A stretch of 64,000 nucleotides of DNA, taken from positions 2,046,001 to 2,110,000 of the forward strand of contig NZ_CP031704.1 of the NCBI RefSeq assembly GCF_003428335.1. The letters are read 5' to 3'. Under the pieces are notes generated by a model. That model had not been told where the DNA came from. It did not search any database and was given only the letters and a program-made list of their open reading frames with translations. A program made the position numbers and the translations under genes. Source of the DNA: Solimonas sp. K1W22B-7 (GTDB taxonomy: Bacteria > Pseudomonadota > Gammaproteobacteria > Nevskiales > Nevskiaceae). Shown piece after piece: positions 17,479-26,030 of the stretch (the stretch's first letter is position 1; each line of letters opens with the position of its first letter).

Positions 17479-18185
17479 GGCGGGCTCCAGCGCTGGCGGA
17501 TGCGCGCGGCCAATTGCTCGGCCCAGAGGCTGTAGGCGCCGGGGCCCGGGTGGAAGCCATCGCTGGCCATGAGGGCGAGATCGCCGGGGAATTCCGTCGC
17601 AATGAACTCGCAGTCGCCATGCTGCTGCGCCCAGGCCTGCAGACCCTGGTTGTAACGCTGCGCCTGCGCACCCACATACCAGCGCAGGGGTTGCGGCAGG
17701 GCGGGGAAGATGTGCATCGGCGGCAGCGCCGACAGCAGGATATGGCGTGCCTGGAACTGCTCGCGCAGCAGGCTCACCAGCTGTTCCTGCTGTTGCAGCC
17801 ACAGCCGCGTGGGCGTGCGCCCGGTGAGATCGTTGACGCCCAGCGAGGTCACGACCACGTCATAGGCCGCATGCGGCAGTTCGCGCAGGCGCTGCAGGGC
17901 CTGCGCCGTGGTATGCCCGGTGGTTGCCGCCAGGGTCCAGGACACGCGGAAGTCCGCCGCCAGCAATGCTGTCAGCCGCCCGGCCAGCGCCTGGGCCTGC
18001 TGCTCCGCGCCAACGCCGGCCGCGGCCGAGTCGCCCGCGATCAGGAGGCGCAGCGGCGGCCCCGCGCCGAGTTCGCCCTGGCGCTCGCCGGCCGCTTCCG
18101 GCAGGCGCGGCGTCACGCGCTTGACGTGCCGGCCCTGCAACAGCAGCAGGGGGCCAAGGCCGATGGTGGCAAGGGTGTGGCGCAT
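17475..18185 (-). CDS. SGNH/GDSL hydrolase
   Basis: A 236-residue esterase of the SGNH family. Block I is GDSAAAG (Ser53), block III is GVND (116-119), and block V is DGFHPG with Asp209 and His212 completing the triad. The N-terminal 20 residues are hydrophobic and may anchor or export it. It lies between a hotdog thioesterase and a VOC gene in a minus-strand operon. The substrate could be a lipid or acyl ester. Confidence 0.85.
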   Translation of the reverse strand: MRHTLATIGLGPLLLLQGRHVKRVTPRLPEAAGERQGELGAGPPLRLLIAGDSAAAGVGAEQQAQALAGRLTALLAADFRVSWTLAATTGHTTAQALQRLRELPHAAYDVVVTSLGVNDLTGRTPTRLWLQQQEQLVSLLREQFQARHILLSALPPMHIFPALPQPLRWYVGAQAQRYNQGLQAWAQQHGDCEFIATEFPGDLALMASDGFHPGPGAYSLWAEQLAARIRQRWSPP

Positions 18186-18205
18186 GGTTCAGCTGAAGCC
18201 GGACG

Positions 18206-18628
18206 TCATGGCAGGGTCCCGGACTCGGGGCTCGATGGGACGGCGAGGTGCTTTTCCAGCTCGGCACGCTGCACGGCGGGGATGGGCACGGACTTCTGTG
18301 CGTCGAAGTCGAAGGCCACCATCACCGCCTTGCCGCGCGCCACGACCTTGTCCTTCTGCCAGGCCTCGTGCAGCACGACGAAGGAGCTGTTGCCCAGCTT
18401 TTCGATGGAGGTCCTGATCGAGACCTCATGGCCGAAGTAGGTCTGCGCGACGAAGTCCACCTCGATGCGCGCCAGGATCAGGGTCAGCCCGCGGATCGGG
18501 AAGTCCGGCGAGAAGATGCGCAGCACCGGTTCGCGCGCCGTCTCGAACCAGCCGGTCATGACGGTATTGTTGATATGGCCGAAGGCGTCGGTTTCGTAGA
18601 AGCGCGGGGAGACGGTGAGGGTGAACAT
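18206..18628 (-). CDS. Acyl-CoA thioesterase, YbgC/FadM type
   Basis: A 140-residue hotdog-fold thioesterase. The signature YETDAFGHINNTVMTGWFE, with the catalytic Asp, lies at residues 11-29; the second strand block is FGHEVSIRTSIEKLGNSS. It would hydrolyse acyl-CoA esters in the cytoplasm. The ATG at 18628 gives the conserved N-terminus. It is the first gene of the operon with the SGNH hydrolase, 20 bp downstream. Confidence 0.87.
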   Translation of the reverse strand: MFTLTVSPRFYETDAFGHINNTVMTGWFETAREPVLRIFSPDFPIRGLTLILARIEVDFVAQTYFGHEVSIRTSIEKLGNSSFVVLHEAWQKDKVVARGKAVMVAFDFDAQKSVPIPAVQRAELEKHLAVPSSPESGTLP

Positions 18629-18800
18629 GGCTCGCCAAGGGGCTGTGATCCCACTGATTCTACGACAAGCCCCGACACGGCAAGGCCCTTGTCGGTCGGA
18701 CCTCGCCGTGTATCCGCCCTGCCGGGAAAACCGGCCCGGGATGCGGAAAATGCGCGGGTGGCCGGGCACAAGCCCTGCATGGATGCCAGCCCGGGAGTTC

Positions 18801-19070
18801 ATGGACTACGCGAAGAAAAAGCGGATGGAGATGCAGTGGTGGCAGCATTTCAGGCTGGCCGCCATGGCCGTGCTGAGCATTGGCGCGGCGGGATTCCTGC
18901 TGTATTGCCTGTGCCGGATCGCGGAGAGGCCGCTCAGGCAGGTGGAGCAGGCCATCGTGCCGGAGGCTGGCGTGGGCGCAGGCCTGCGAGAGCCCTCGCA
19001 AGGTCCGCAGCCGGAATCCGGTTCTCCGGGTTCCTTTGAGGGCGTGCAGGGCGGGAGTATCCCGTTATGA
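18801..19070 (+). CDS. Small single-pass membrane protein, hypothetical
   Basis: An 89-residue protein: a basic N-terminus (MDYAKKKRMEMQWWQH), one transmembrane helix at about 20-41 (LAAMAVLSIGAAGFLLYCLC) and a Gly/Ser/Pro-rich tail. The start at 18801 has GGGAG six bases upstream. A longer frame from 18615 overlaps the thioesterase promoter and is unlikely. No family is recognised. Confidence 0.5.
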   Translation: MDYAKKKRMEMQWWQHFRLAAMAVLSIGAAGFLLYCLCRIAERPLRQVEQAIVPEAGVGAGLREPSQGPQPESGSPGSFEGVQGGSIPL

Positions 19071-19077
19071 AGCCGCG

Positions 19078-22000
19078 CTAGTGAAAATCCCGCGATTCCA
19101 TCCGCATGCCGCCCAGCCAGTCGCTGTAATCACGCGCCTTGGCCATCACCACGTTGGTGACGCCGTCGGCGGTCTGCAGTTCGCCGCTGACCACGATCAG
19201 GGTGGAGCCGATGATTTCGTGGCGCAGTTCTTCCTGCACGCGTGGCCAGACGATCAGATTGGCGGTGCCGGTTTCGTCCTCGATCGACATGAAGATCACG
19301 CCGGAGGCGGTGCCGGGGCGCTGGCGGTGGGTGACGATGCCAGCCACGCGCACGGTCTGGCCGTTGCGCAGGGTCGGCAGCTCGGCGGCGCGGCGCACGC
19401 GCAGGCGGTCCAGGCGTGGGCGCAGCACGGCCAGCGGATGGCGGCGCAGGGTCAGGCCGGTGCTGCGGTAGTCGGCCATGATGTCCTGGCCTTCGGTGGG
19501 CTCGCGCAGTTCCACCGCGTCCTCCTCGGCGGAATGACCGGCGAGCAGGCCGGGCAGACGTTCGTTCCCCAGGGTGGCCCAGCGCGCGCGGTGGCGGTGT
19601 CCGCCCAGCGTGGCCAGGGCATCGGCACAGGCCAGTGCGTCCAGCATCTTGCGTGAGAGCTTCAGGCGATGGGCGAGATCGTCCACGCTGGCAAAGGGGC
19701 GTTCGCGCCGCGCCTGCATCAGCGCCAGGCCCTCGGCCTCGGCGAAGCCCGAGACCATGCGCAGGCCCAGGCGCACCGCGGGCTTTTCTGCGTCCGGCGG
19801 GTCCAGCGAGCAATCCCAGTCGCTGTGCATGACATCCGCCGGCAGGAACTCCACGCCGTGGCGGCGCGCATCGGCCATCAGCTGGGCCGGTGCGTAGAAA
19901 CCCATCGGCCAGCTGTTGATCAGTGCGGCGCAGAAGGCGGCGGGGTGATGACACTTGAGCCAGGCGGAGACGTAGGCCAGCTTGGCGAAGCCGGCGGCGT
20001 GTGATTCCGGGAACCCGTAGTCGCCGAAGCCGAGGATCTGCTGGTAGATGCGCTCGGCGAATTCCTCCTTGTAGCCGTTCTTCAGCATGCCGCCGATCAG
20101 CTTGTCGCGCAGATGCTCCAGACCGCCGCGGCGCTTCCAGGCCGCCATCGAGCGGCGCAGGTTGTCGGCCTCGCCGGGAGTGAAGTCCGCGGCAACCATC
20201 GCGATCTCCATCACCTGCTCCTGGAACAGCGGCACGCCCTCGGTGCGGCCCAGCACTTTTTCCAGGGCCTCGCTGGGATAGTCCACCGCTTCCTTGCCGC
20301 TGCGCCGACGCAGGTAGGGATGCACCATGTCGCCCTGGATCGGCCCGGGACGCACGATCGCCACCTGGATCGTCAGGTCATAGTGGCAGCGGGGCTTGAG
20401 GCGCGGCAGCATCGACATCTGCGCCCGCGACTCCACCTGGAACACGCCGACCGAGTCGGCCTTGCCGAGCATGTCGTAGGTGGGGCCATCATCATCGGGG
20501 ATGTCCTGCATGCGCTGCCGCGCAGCGGGATTGGGCTTCAGCAGATCGAAGCAGCGGCGGATCGCGCTGAGCATGCCCAGCGCCAGGCAATCCACCTTCA
20601 GCAGTTTCAGGGACTCGAGGTCATCCTTGTCCCACTGGATGATCGTGCGGTCCGCCATCGCCGCGTTCTCCACCGGCACCAGTGTGTGCAAGGGAGCTTC
20701 GGAGATGACGAAGCCACCGACGTGCTGCGACAGGTGGCGCGGAAATTCGAGGAGTTCCTGCACGAAGCCGATCAGCATGCGGGACATGGGCGCTTCGGGG
20801 TCGAGACCCAGTTGCCTGAAGCGCTCTGCCATCTGTGCCGCGTCGTCGAACCAGTACATCGACTTGGCCAGGGCGTCGATGTGGTCGGGGCTGAAGCCCA
20901 GCGCACGGCCGACATCGCGCAGGGCGCTGCGCGGCTGGTAGCGGATCACGGTAGCAGCCAGCGCGGCGCGTTCGCGGCCATAGCGGCGATACACGTACTG
21001 CATCACCTCTTCGCGGCGCTGGTGCTCGAAGTCCACGTCGATGTCGGGTGGCTCACCGCGTTCGCGCGACAGGAAACGCCCGAACAGCAGGTTGCTGATC
21101 GCCGGGTCCATCTCGGTGACGTGCAGGGCGAAGCAGACCGCCGAGTTGGCGGCCGATCCGCGTCCCTGGCAGAGGATGCCCTGCTCGCGCGCCCAGCGGA
21201 CGATGTCGGCCACGGTCAGGAAGTAGTGCTCATACTGCAGTTCCTCGATCAGCTGCAGTTCCTGCTCCAGCTGGTCGGTGACTTTCTGCAGCATGCCGCC
21301 GGGCCAGCGCCTGGCGCTGCCTTCCTGCACCAGCTGGCGCAGGTGATCGATTGGCGTGCGTCCCTCCGGTACCACCTCGTGTGGATAGCGGTAACGCAGT
21401 TCGGTGAGCCTGAACGTGCAGCGCTCCGCGATGCGCAGTGTTTCCGCCAGCAGCTCAGGCGGATACAGCCGCCGCAGCGTCGCCAGCGGTCGCAGGTGGC
21501 GTTCGCCATTGGGGAACAGCGCATGCCCGGCATCGGCGACGCTGCAGCCGATCCGGATCGAGGTCATCACGTCGTGCAGGCGGCGGCGTTCGCGAACGTG
21601 GTAATGCACGCCGCCGGTGGCCACGCAGGGCAGGCCGGTCTCACGGCCCAGGGACAGCAGGGCTGCCATCCGCTCCGCGTCGTCGGCCTGCAGCAGCTGC
21701 GTGATGCCGATCCAGCCGCGATCCGGGAAGTGCTCACGCAGCCAGTGCGCGTCGGCATCGGCGATGGCCGGTCCCGGCGTCCAGATTGCCAGGCAATGCG
21801 CCAGGCCTTGTTCGAAGTCGCTGCGCAGCAGGCGATAACGCCCCTTGCCGGCCTTGCGGCGGCCCCGCGTGATCAGGCGGCAGAGTTCGGAGTAGGCATC
21901 GTGGTCCGGTGCCAGCAACACCAGATGCAGTCCGTCATCGAGACGGAACTCCGAGCCGACCAGCAGCTTGAGCCCGGCCTCTTCGGCCGCGTCGTGTGCA

Positions 22001-22146
22001 CGCACGATGCCGGCCAGGGAGCATTCGTCGGTGATCGCCAGCGCGGCATAGCCCTCGGTCTTGGCACGTTCCACCAGCTCCTTCGCATGCGAGGCGCCGC
22101 GCTGGAAGGAGAAATTGCTGAGGCAGTGCAGCTCGGCGTAGCTCAT
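19078..22146 (-). CDS. dnaE2: Error-prone DNA polymerase DnaE2/ImuC
   Basis: A 1022-residue C-family DNA polymerase, the catalytic subunit of the ImuA-ImuB-DnaE2 mutasome for translesion synthesis. An N-terminal PHP domain (ELHCLSNFSFQRGASH) is followed by the polymerase core with the catalytic PDIDVDF motif and GRGSAANSAVCF, then an OB-fold near the C-terminus (NGQTVRVAGIVTHRQRPGT). The length and motifs indicate an intact protein. It belongs with imuA-imuB upstream, but an IS30-type element and a REP pair separate it from them. No LexA-like palindrome was seen directly upstream. Confidence 0.93.
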   Translation of the reverse strand: MSYAELHCLSNFSFQRGASHAKELVERAKTEGYAALAITDECSLAGIVRAHDAAEEAGLKLLVGSEFRLDDGLHLVLLAPDHDAYSELCRLITRGRRKAGKGRYRLLRSDFEQGLAHCLAIWTPGPAIADADAHWLREHFPDRGWIGITQLLQADDAERMAALLSLGRETGLPCVATGGVHYHVRERRRLHDVMTSIRIGCSVADAGHALFPNGERHLRPLATLRRLYPPELLAETLRIAERCTFRLTELRYRYPHEVVPEGRTPIDHLRQLVQEGSARRWPGGMLQKVTDQLEQELQLIEELQYEHYFLTVADIVRWAREQGILCQGRGSAANSAVCFALHVTEMDPAISNLLFGRFLSRERGEPPDIDVDFEHQRREEVMQYVYRRYGRERAALAATVIRYQPRSALRDVGRALGFSPDHIDALAKSMYWFDDAAQMAERFRQLGLDPEAPMSRMLIGFVQELLEFPRHLSQHVGGFVISEAPLHTLVPVENAAMADRTIIQWDKDDLESLKLLKVDCLALGMLSAIRRCFDLLKPNPAARQRMQDIPDDDGPTYDMLGKADSVGVFQVESRAQMSMLPRLKPRCHYDLTIQVAIVRPGPIQGDMVHPYLRRRSGKEAVDYPSEALEKVLGRTEGVPLFQEQVMEIAMVAADFTPGEADNLRRSMAAWKRRGGLEHLRDKLIGGMLKNGYKEEFAERIYQQILGFGDYGFPESHAAGFAKLAYVSAWLKCHHPAAFCAALINSWPMGFYAPAQLMADARRHGVEFLPADVMHSDWDCSLDPPDAEKPAVRLGLRMVSGFAEAEGLALMQARRERPFASVDDLAHRLKLSRKMLDALACADALATLGGHRHRARWATLGNERLPGLLAGHSAEEDAVELREPTEGQDIMADYRSTGLTLRRHPLAVLRPRLDRLRVRRAAELPTLRNGQTVRVAGIVTHRQRPGTASGVIFMSIEDETGTANLIVWPRVQEELRHEIIGSTLIVVSGELQTADGVTNVVMAKARDYSDWLGGMRMESRDFH

Positions 22147-22183
22147 GGCGAGATCAGCGCAATGTCAGCCCAACTCAGGGAAA

Positions 22184-22249
22184 CGTCATGCCGGCGGAAG
22201 CCGGCATCCAGTCCCTGGGCAATGGCCGACGCTTCACGACTGGATGCCG
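22184..22249. repeat. Left part of REP pair interrupted by IS30
   Basis: One full REP arm (22184-22211, CGTCATGCCGGC...GCATCCAG), a spacer and the beginning of the inverted arm (CTGGATGCCG, 22240-22249). The inverted arm resumes at 23281 after the insertion element. This is the common proteobacterial CGTCAT-CCGGCG-AAAGCCGG repeat. Confidence 0.75.
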
Positions 22250-23277
22250 TGAGTTCACAAACCAAATGCAACACCCTATTACGAGGGTGCTGCAATGGGA
22301 CGCAAGAGCTTTGAGCAGTTTGGAATCGAGGAACGGTGTGAGATTTCCCGTCGGCGCCAAGCCGGGGAGTCGATCCGGCAAATTGCGGCAGCTCTGGATC
22401 GCGCGCCATCGAGCATTTCTCGGGAACTGAAGCGCAACACTGGCGCGACGGGCTACCAGAGCGTCTATGCCGGCGAGCAAGCTCGGGCGCGCCGCTGGCA
22501 AGGTAGCCGGCTTCTGCGTGATGCCGAGCTGCAAGCCAGGGTTCTGGAGGGATTGCGCCGAGGCTGGTCTCCCGAGCAGGTATCGCGGCGGCTGGCTCAG
22601 CAGGATCTGCAGATCAGCTACGAGAGCATCTATCGCTTCATTGCCGCCCAGATCGCCCGGACCAACGACTTTTCCTGGCGTCTCTATCTGCCCCGTGCCA
22701 AGAGCAAGCGCGGCTTCCGTGGCCGCAAGGGCGGCAGCCCGGCAGAGCACATCCAGCAGCGGGTTTCGATCGAAAAGCGCCCCAAGGCTGCGGCTGACCG
22801 GCGCCAGGCGGGACACTGGGAAGCCGACCTGATGCTCTTTGCGCGCTATGGCCAAGCCATCCTGACCCTGCATGAGCGAACGTCCCGGCTGACCGCCATC
22901 GTCCGCCAGCCCAGCAAGGCCGCTGCGCCGGTGGCGCAAACCCTCCAGGCCTTGCTGGCCCCACTGCCCCCAGCCCTGCGCCGCAGCATCACCTTCGACA
23001 ACGGCACCGAATTCGCCTTGCACTACACCCTGCATCAGCCCCTGGGCTTGCAGACCTATTTCTGCGATCCGCATTCCCCCTGGCAGAAGGGTGGCGTCGA
23101 GAATGCCAACGGGCGTTTGCGCCGCTGGCTACCCCGGGGAACCAACGTCGAAGACCTCTCACCAGACCAACTCTTGCAGATCGCTCAGATCTACAATCAC
23201 ACGCCACGCAAGTGCCTCGGCTTCAAAACCCCAGCCGAGGTCTTCGCCAAAGTGTTGCATTTCAAATGTGAATCCAC
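22249..23277 (+). mobile_element. IS30-family insertion sequence
   Basis: An element of about 1.03 kb with one DDE transposase gene. The terminal inverted repeats run GTGAGTTCACA...AAATGCAACAC (22249-22274) and, inverted, 23252-23277; 20 of 26 positions match. The right repeat lies inside the 3' end of the transposase gene. The element sits inside one arm of a REP pair between the VOC gene and dnaE2. The exact ends and target duplication are uncertain by a few bases; CCG occurs at both junctions (22247-22249 and 23281-23283). Confidence 0.85.
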
Positions 23278-23299
23278 CTACCGGCTTTCGCCGGTATGA
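22295..23299 (+). CDS. IS30-family transposase
   Basis: A 334-residue transposase. The N-terminal helix-turn-helix is at 8-48 (GESIRQIAAALDRAPSSISR). The DDE catalytic residues are Asp178 (HWEADLM), Asp235 (TFDNGTEF) and Glu269 (KGGVENANGRLRRWLP). The length is normal and the gene is intact. The reading frame runs through the right inverted repeat and stops at a TGA in the flanking REP arm, so the last seven or so residues (ending RLSPV) come from target DNA. Confidence 0.93.
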   Translation: MGRKSFEQFGIEERCEISRRRQAGESIRQIAAALDRAPSSISRELKRNTGATGYQSVYAGEQARARRWQGSRLLRDAELQARVLEGLRRGWSPEQVSRRLAQQDLQISYESIYRFIAAQIARTNDFSWRLYLPRAKSKRGFRGRKGGSPAEHIQQRVSIEKRPKAAADRRQAGHWEADLMLFARYGQAILTLHERTSRLTAIVRQPSKAAAPVAQTLQALLAPLPPALRRSITFDNGTEFALHYTLHQPLGLQTYFCDPHSPWQKGGVENANGRLRRWLPRGTNVEDLSPDQLLQIAQIYNHTPRKCLGFKTPAEVFAKVLHFKCESTYRLSPV

Positions 23300-23301
23300 C
23301 G
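23281..23301. repeat. Right part of the interrupted REP arm
   Basis: CCGGCTTTCGCCGGTATGACG continues the inverted REP arm that begins at 22240. Joining the two halves restores a 28-bp arm matching the left arm at 26 of 28 positions. Confidence 0.75.
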
Positions 23302-23311
23302 TGTCCATGCC

Positions 23312-23938
23312 TCACTCGTCGCGCGGCCCGATCCAGAAATGCGGGTTGTGGGCTACTTCCCAGAGGTGGCCGTCCGGGTCCTGGAAGTAGCCGGAGTAGC
23401 CGCCCCAGAACACCTTTTGCGCGGGTTTGAGCAGGCGCGCGCCCGCCGCCACGGCCTGCTCGATCAGCGCGTCGACCTCGGCTTCGGATTCGACGTTGTG
23501 CGCGAGGGTGAAGCCGGCGAAGCCATTGCCTGCGGCGGGGATACCGGCGTCTTCCGCCAGGGCCTCGCGGCCGTAGAGGCACAGCCAGCTGCCGTTGAGG
23601 CTGAAGAAGGCGACCTTGGGGTCGGAGTTCATGCGCGGCAGGCCCAAGCCCTGTTCGTAGAAGCGGACCGATGCCTCCATGTCGCGCACCGCCAGGGTGA
23701 TCATGCTGATACGGGGTTTCATGGGCTCGGCTCCTGCAGTGGCGTGGCTGGAGAACAGCCTTGGAAGCATCTGTTCCAGGGCTTCGGACAGGGAGATTGG
23801 CCCGTTGGCTTCGCTGCGCGCTTCCGGCTGCCGGTGCCGCGCACCGGCGCTGCCGAGCAACTGCTGCAGGGCCTGGTCGTCCCAGGCGTGGAGATGGGCG
23901 AGGTGGGAGGCTGCCGTTTGCGAGGTCGAGGTTTTCAT
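23312..23938 (-). CDS. VOC-family protein with N-terminal extension, within the imu cassette
   Basis: A 208-residue protein. Residues 73-208 are a VOC/glyoxalase-like domain (ISMITLAVRDMEASVRFYEQ ... YFQDPDGHLWEVAHNPHFW). The first 72 residues are an extension with helical stretches (ASHLAHLHAWDDQALQQLLG and LSEALEQMLPRLF) not typical of the fold. The ATG at 23938 overlaps the imuB stop (TGATG), which favours the long form; an internal ATG at 23722 would give the VOC domain alone. Its position between imuB and dnaE2 is unusual. Function unknown; it may be a passenger. Confidence 0.78.
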   Translation of the reverse strand: MKTSTSQTAASHLAHLHAWDDQALQQLLGSAGARHRQPEARSEANGPISLSEALEQMLPRLFSSHATAGAEPMKPRISMITLAVRDMEASVRFYEQGLGLPRMNSDPKVAFFSLNGSWLCLYGREALAEDAGIPAAGNGFAGFTLAHNVESEAEVDALIEQAVAAGARLLKPAQKVFWGGYSGYFQDPDGHLWEVAHNPHFWIGPRDE

Positions 23939-25332
23939 CAGGCCCAGAGTCCGTGCATGAACCAGTTGCCGTTGAGCGCGTCGCGGTACACCCAGAGTTG
24001 CGAGCCGCTGTCGGATTCGGCGAGGAAGTAGTCGCGCTGCGCATCGGCGCCGTCCCACCAGCCGCCTTCGATGCGCTCGGGGCGGCCGCGCAGGCGCGGC
24101 GGGTGCTGCAGTGCCTGCGGTCGTGCCAGCAGCCAGAAAGGGCGGGGCGGGAAGTCGGCCTTGCCGGGTTGCGGCTGGCGCGCGGCATGCCAGCTGCGCT
24201 CCGGCAGGTGCTCGGCGCGCAGGCCCAGGAAGCGGATCGCATCGGAGCCCAGGCGCGCCTGCAGTTTTTCCAGCAGGCCCAGCCATTCGCCGTCCTGCTG
24301 CAGGCGCTGGTCGAACAGATCGCCCTGGTGCAGGTCGGGCACCAGGAAGCGCTCGGCGCGCAGGGTCAGCGCCAGCGACGGCGCCGGCAGCGCCAGGCGT
24401 TCGAGCCGCTCGCGCACGATCACCAGGAAATGCGCGGCATCGCGTGCGGCGGCGGTCAGGCGCAGGTCCATGCGCGTGCGGGGGTGACCCTCGTGCTCGA
24501 ACTCGATGACGAAGTGCTGCACCGCGCTGTCGCGGGCGCGCAGGTAGCCCTGGAACTCGGTCAGCGCGCGGCGGATCGGGAACAGCAGGCCCTCGGTGCT
24601 TTCGATGGCGCCGAGGAATTCCATGCGGCGGCGATAGACCCGCGGCGGCAGGTAGCGCTCGCGCACATCGGCGCGCTGGCCCAGCAGGCGCTGCAGGTAG
24701 TCCGGCAGTGCCGGTCCGAAGCGGCGGGCGAGACCGTCGGCCGGCAGGCTCAACAGTTCCGCCAGGGTCTTCACGCCGCTGCCGGCCAAGCCGTCCACGG
24801 CCTCGGGGAAGGGCAGCCAGCGCAGCGGGTAGAAACCCAGGCGCGAGGACAGCTCGCGCCAGTTCAGGATCGGGCCGTCTTCGGCATGGGCATTCCAGGC
24901 CGCGGCCTCCGGCGTGGGGGCGATGCCGATGCCGGCGCTGTAGCCCAGGCCCTGCAGAGAGGTCTGCAGGCGCGGCAGCAGGGAATCCAGGCCGCCGAAG
25001 TACTTCAGGCTGGCGCCGATCTCCAGCCACAGCAGCTGGCGGTGGTGGTCGAAGAACAGCTCGCTGCCGAACTGCCGCGCCCAGTCGGCGAGGTGCTGCA
25101 GGGCCTGCTTCTCGGCGCGCGGCTGGCGTTCCACCGTGCGCAGCGCCGGCAGCAGGGCCTGCGCGGCGGTGAGCGCCATGCCGGTTTCGATGCGCTGGCG
25201 CTCGGCGGCCGCGTTGACCGCGACCAGGAAGCGCTTGTTGCCACGGCGTTCGAAGACCGCGAGGGGCACGTCAGGCGGCGGGCTGAGCGCCTCCAGTGGC
25301 AGGGCTGGCAGGTACAGGCAGAGCCATAGCAT
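23938..25332 (-). CDS. imuB: ImuB, catalytically dead Y-family polymerase homologue
   Basis: A 464-residue Y-family-like protein that bridges the mutasome to the beta sliding clamp. The N-terminus LCLYLPALPLEAL lacks the first catalytic Asp of active Y-family polymerases, as expected for ImuB. A clamp-binding motif QGDLF is at residues 336-340. The little-finger-like region and a C-terminal tail follow. It begins 14 bp after imuA and overlaps the next gene by one base, so the cassette is tightly coupled. Confidence 0.92.
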   Translation of the reverse strand: MLWLCLYLPALPLEALSPPPDVPLAVFERRGNKRFLVAVNAAAERQRIETGMALTAAQALLPALRTVERQPRAEKQALQHLADWARQFGSELFFDHHRQLLWLEIGASLKYFGGLDSLLPRLQTSLQGLGYSAGIGIAPTPEAAAWNAHAEDGPILNWRELSSRLGFYPLRWLPFPEAVDGLAGSGVKTLAELLSLPADGLARRFGPALPDYLQRLLGQRADVRERYLPPRVYRRRMEFLGAIESTEGLLFPIRRALTEFQGYLRARDSAVQHFVIEFEHEGHPRTRMDLRLTAAARDAAHFLVIVRERLERLALPAPSLALTLRAERFLVPDLHQGDLFDQRLQQDGEWLGLLEKLQARLGSDAIRFLGLRAEHLPERSWHAARQPQPGKADFPPRPFWLLARPQALQHPPRLRGRPERIEGGWWDGADAQRDYFLAESDSGSQLWVYRDALNGNWFMHGLWA

Positions 25333-25346
25333 CGCAGGGCATCCGC

Positions 25347-26030
25347 TCAGGGTGAGGTGAGGGCTGCACGGCGGACGGGGGGTATCGCGGGAACCAGAGG
25401 GCCCAACGACCGCGGAGGAGTCGGTCGCCGGAAAGGGTCCACCTGCAACACGCCCGGCCGTCCGCCGCGCGCCTTCAGCAAATCGATCCGCAGCTTGCCG
25501 TTCTGCGGAGTCAGTGCCATGCGCACCGCCGCCGTCGAGGACTCGGCGATTGCGGACATGGGACGAAAAAGAAAGAGGAGCGCCTGGCTGGCCTCGGCCG
25601 CGAGCTGCAGGCGGCGCAGCTCCAGCGGATCGACACTGGCATTCCAGTACAGCACCGCGCTGACCGCGCCGCTGCGCAGGCTCTGCTCGGCGGCCCACTG
25701 AGCATCGTCGCCGGCGGCGTCGATCCAGGCGATGCGCTCCAGCGGCAGCCCGCTCTGCGCCAGCGCCGGGGCATAGGGCAGGAACGGCGGCTGCACGAAG
25801 GCCACGCGCTTTTCGGTGGCCAGGCGCCGCAGCGCCGGCAGCAGCAGCGAGACTTCGCCGATGCCGGGCACGGGCGTGAGGATTTCCACCAGACTGCCGC
25901 GCGGCCAGCCGTGGCCGGGCAGCTGGCGGTCCAGCGCCAGGTGGCCGCTGGCCACGGCGGGGACGGGGGCGGTTTCGACGCCGACCCAGACGCCGCGGAC
26001 CTGCCGCAGGGGATCCAGACGCGGATTCAT
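25347..26030 (-). CDS. imuA: ImuA, mutasome RecA/SulA-like protein
   Basis: A 227-residue ImuA, a RecA-like protein acting with ImuB and DnaE2 in damage-induced mutagenesis. Family features are the N-terminal VASGHLALDRQLPGHGWPRG segment, GSLVEI, and the late strand RMALTPQNGKLRIDLLKARGGRPG. Its ATG overlaps the lexA stop by one base (TGATG), so it is translated together with lexA. Confidence 0.9.
   Translation of the reverse strand: MNPRLDPLRQVRGVWVGVETAPVPAVASGHLALDRQLPGHGWPRGSLVEILTPVPGIGEVSLLLPALRRLATEKRVAFVQPPFLPYAPALAQSGLPLERIAWIDAAGDDAQWAAEQSLRSGAVSAVLYWNASVDPLELRRLQLAAEASQALLFLFRPMSAIAESSTAAVRMALTPQNGKLRIDLLKARGGRPGVLQVDPFRRPTPPRSLGPLVPAIPPVRRAALTSP

Noticed and set aside
20113-22314. 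A plus-strand open frame of 733 codons
   Set aside because: Antisense to dnaE2, which has clear motifs; no recognisable domain.
22295-23299. Frameshift or truncation of the IS30 transposase, because its frame passes the inverted repeat
   Set aside because: All three DDE residues, HTH and normal length are present; the late stop is explained by read-through into the REP flank.
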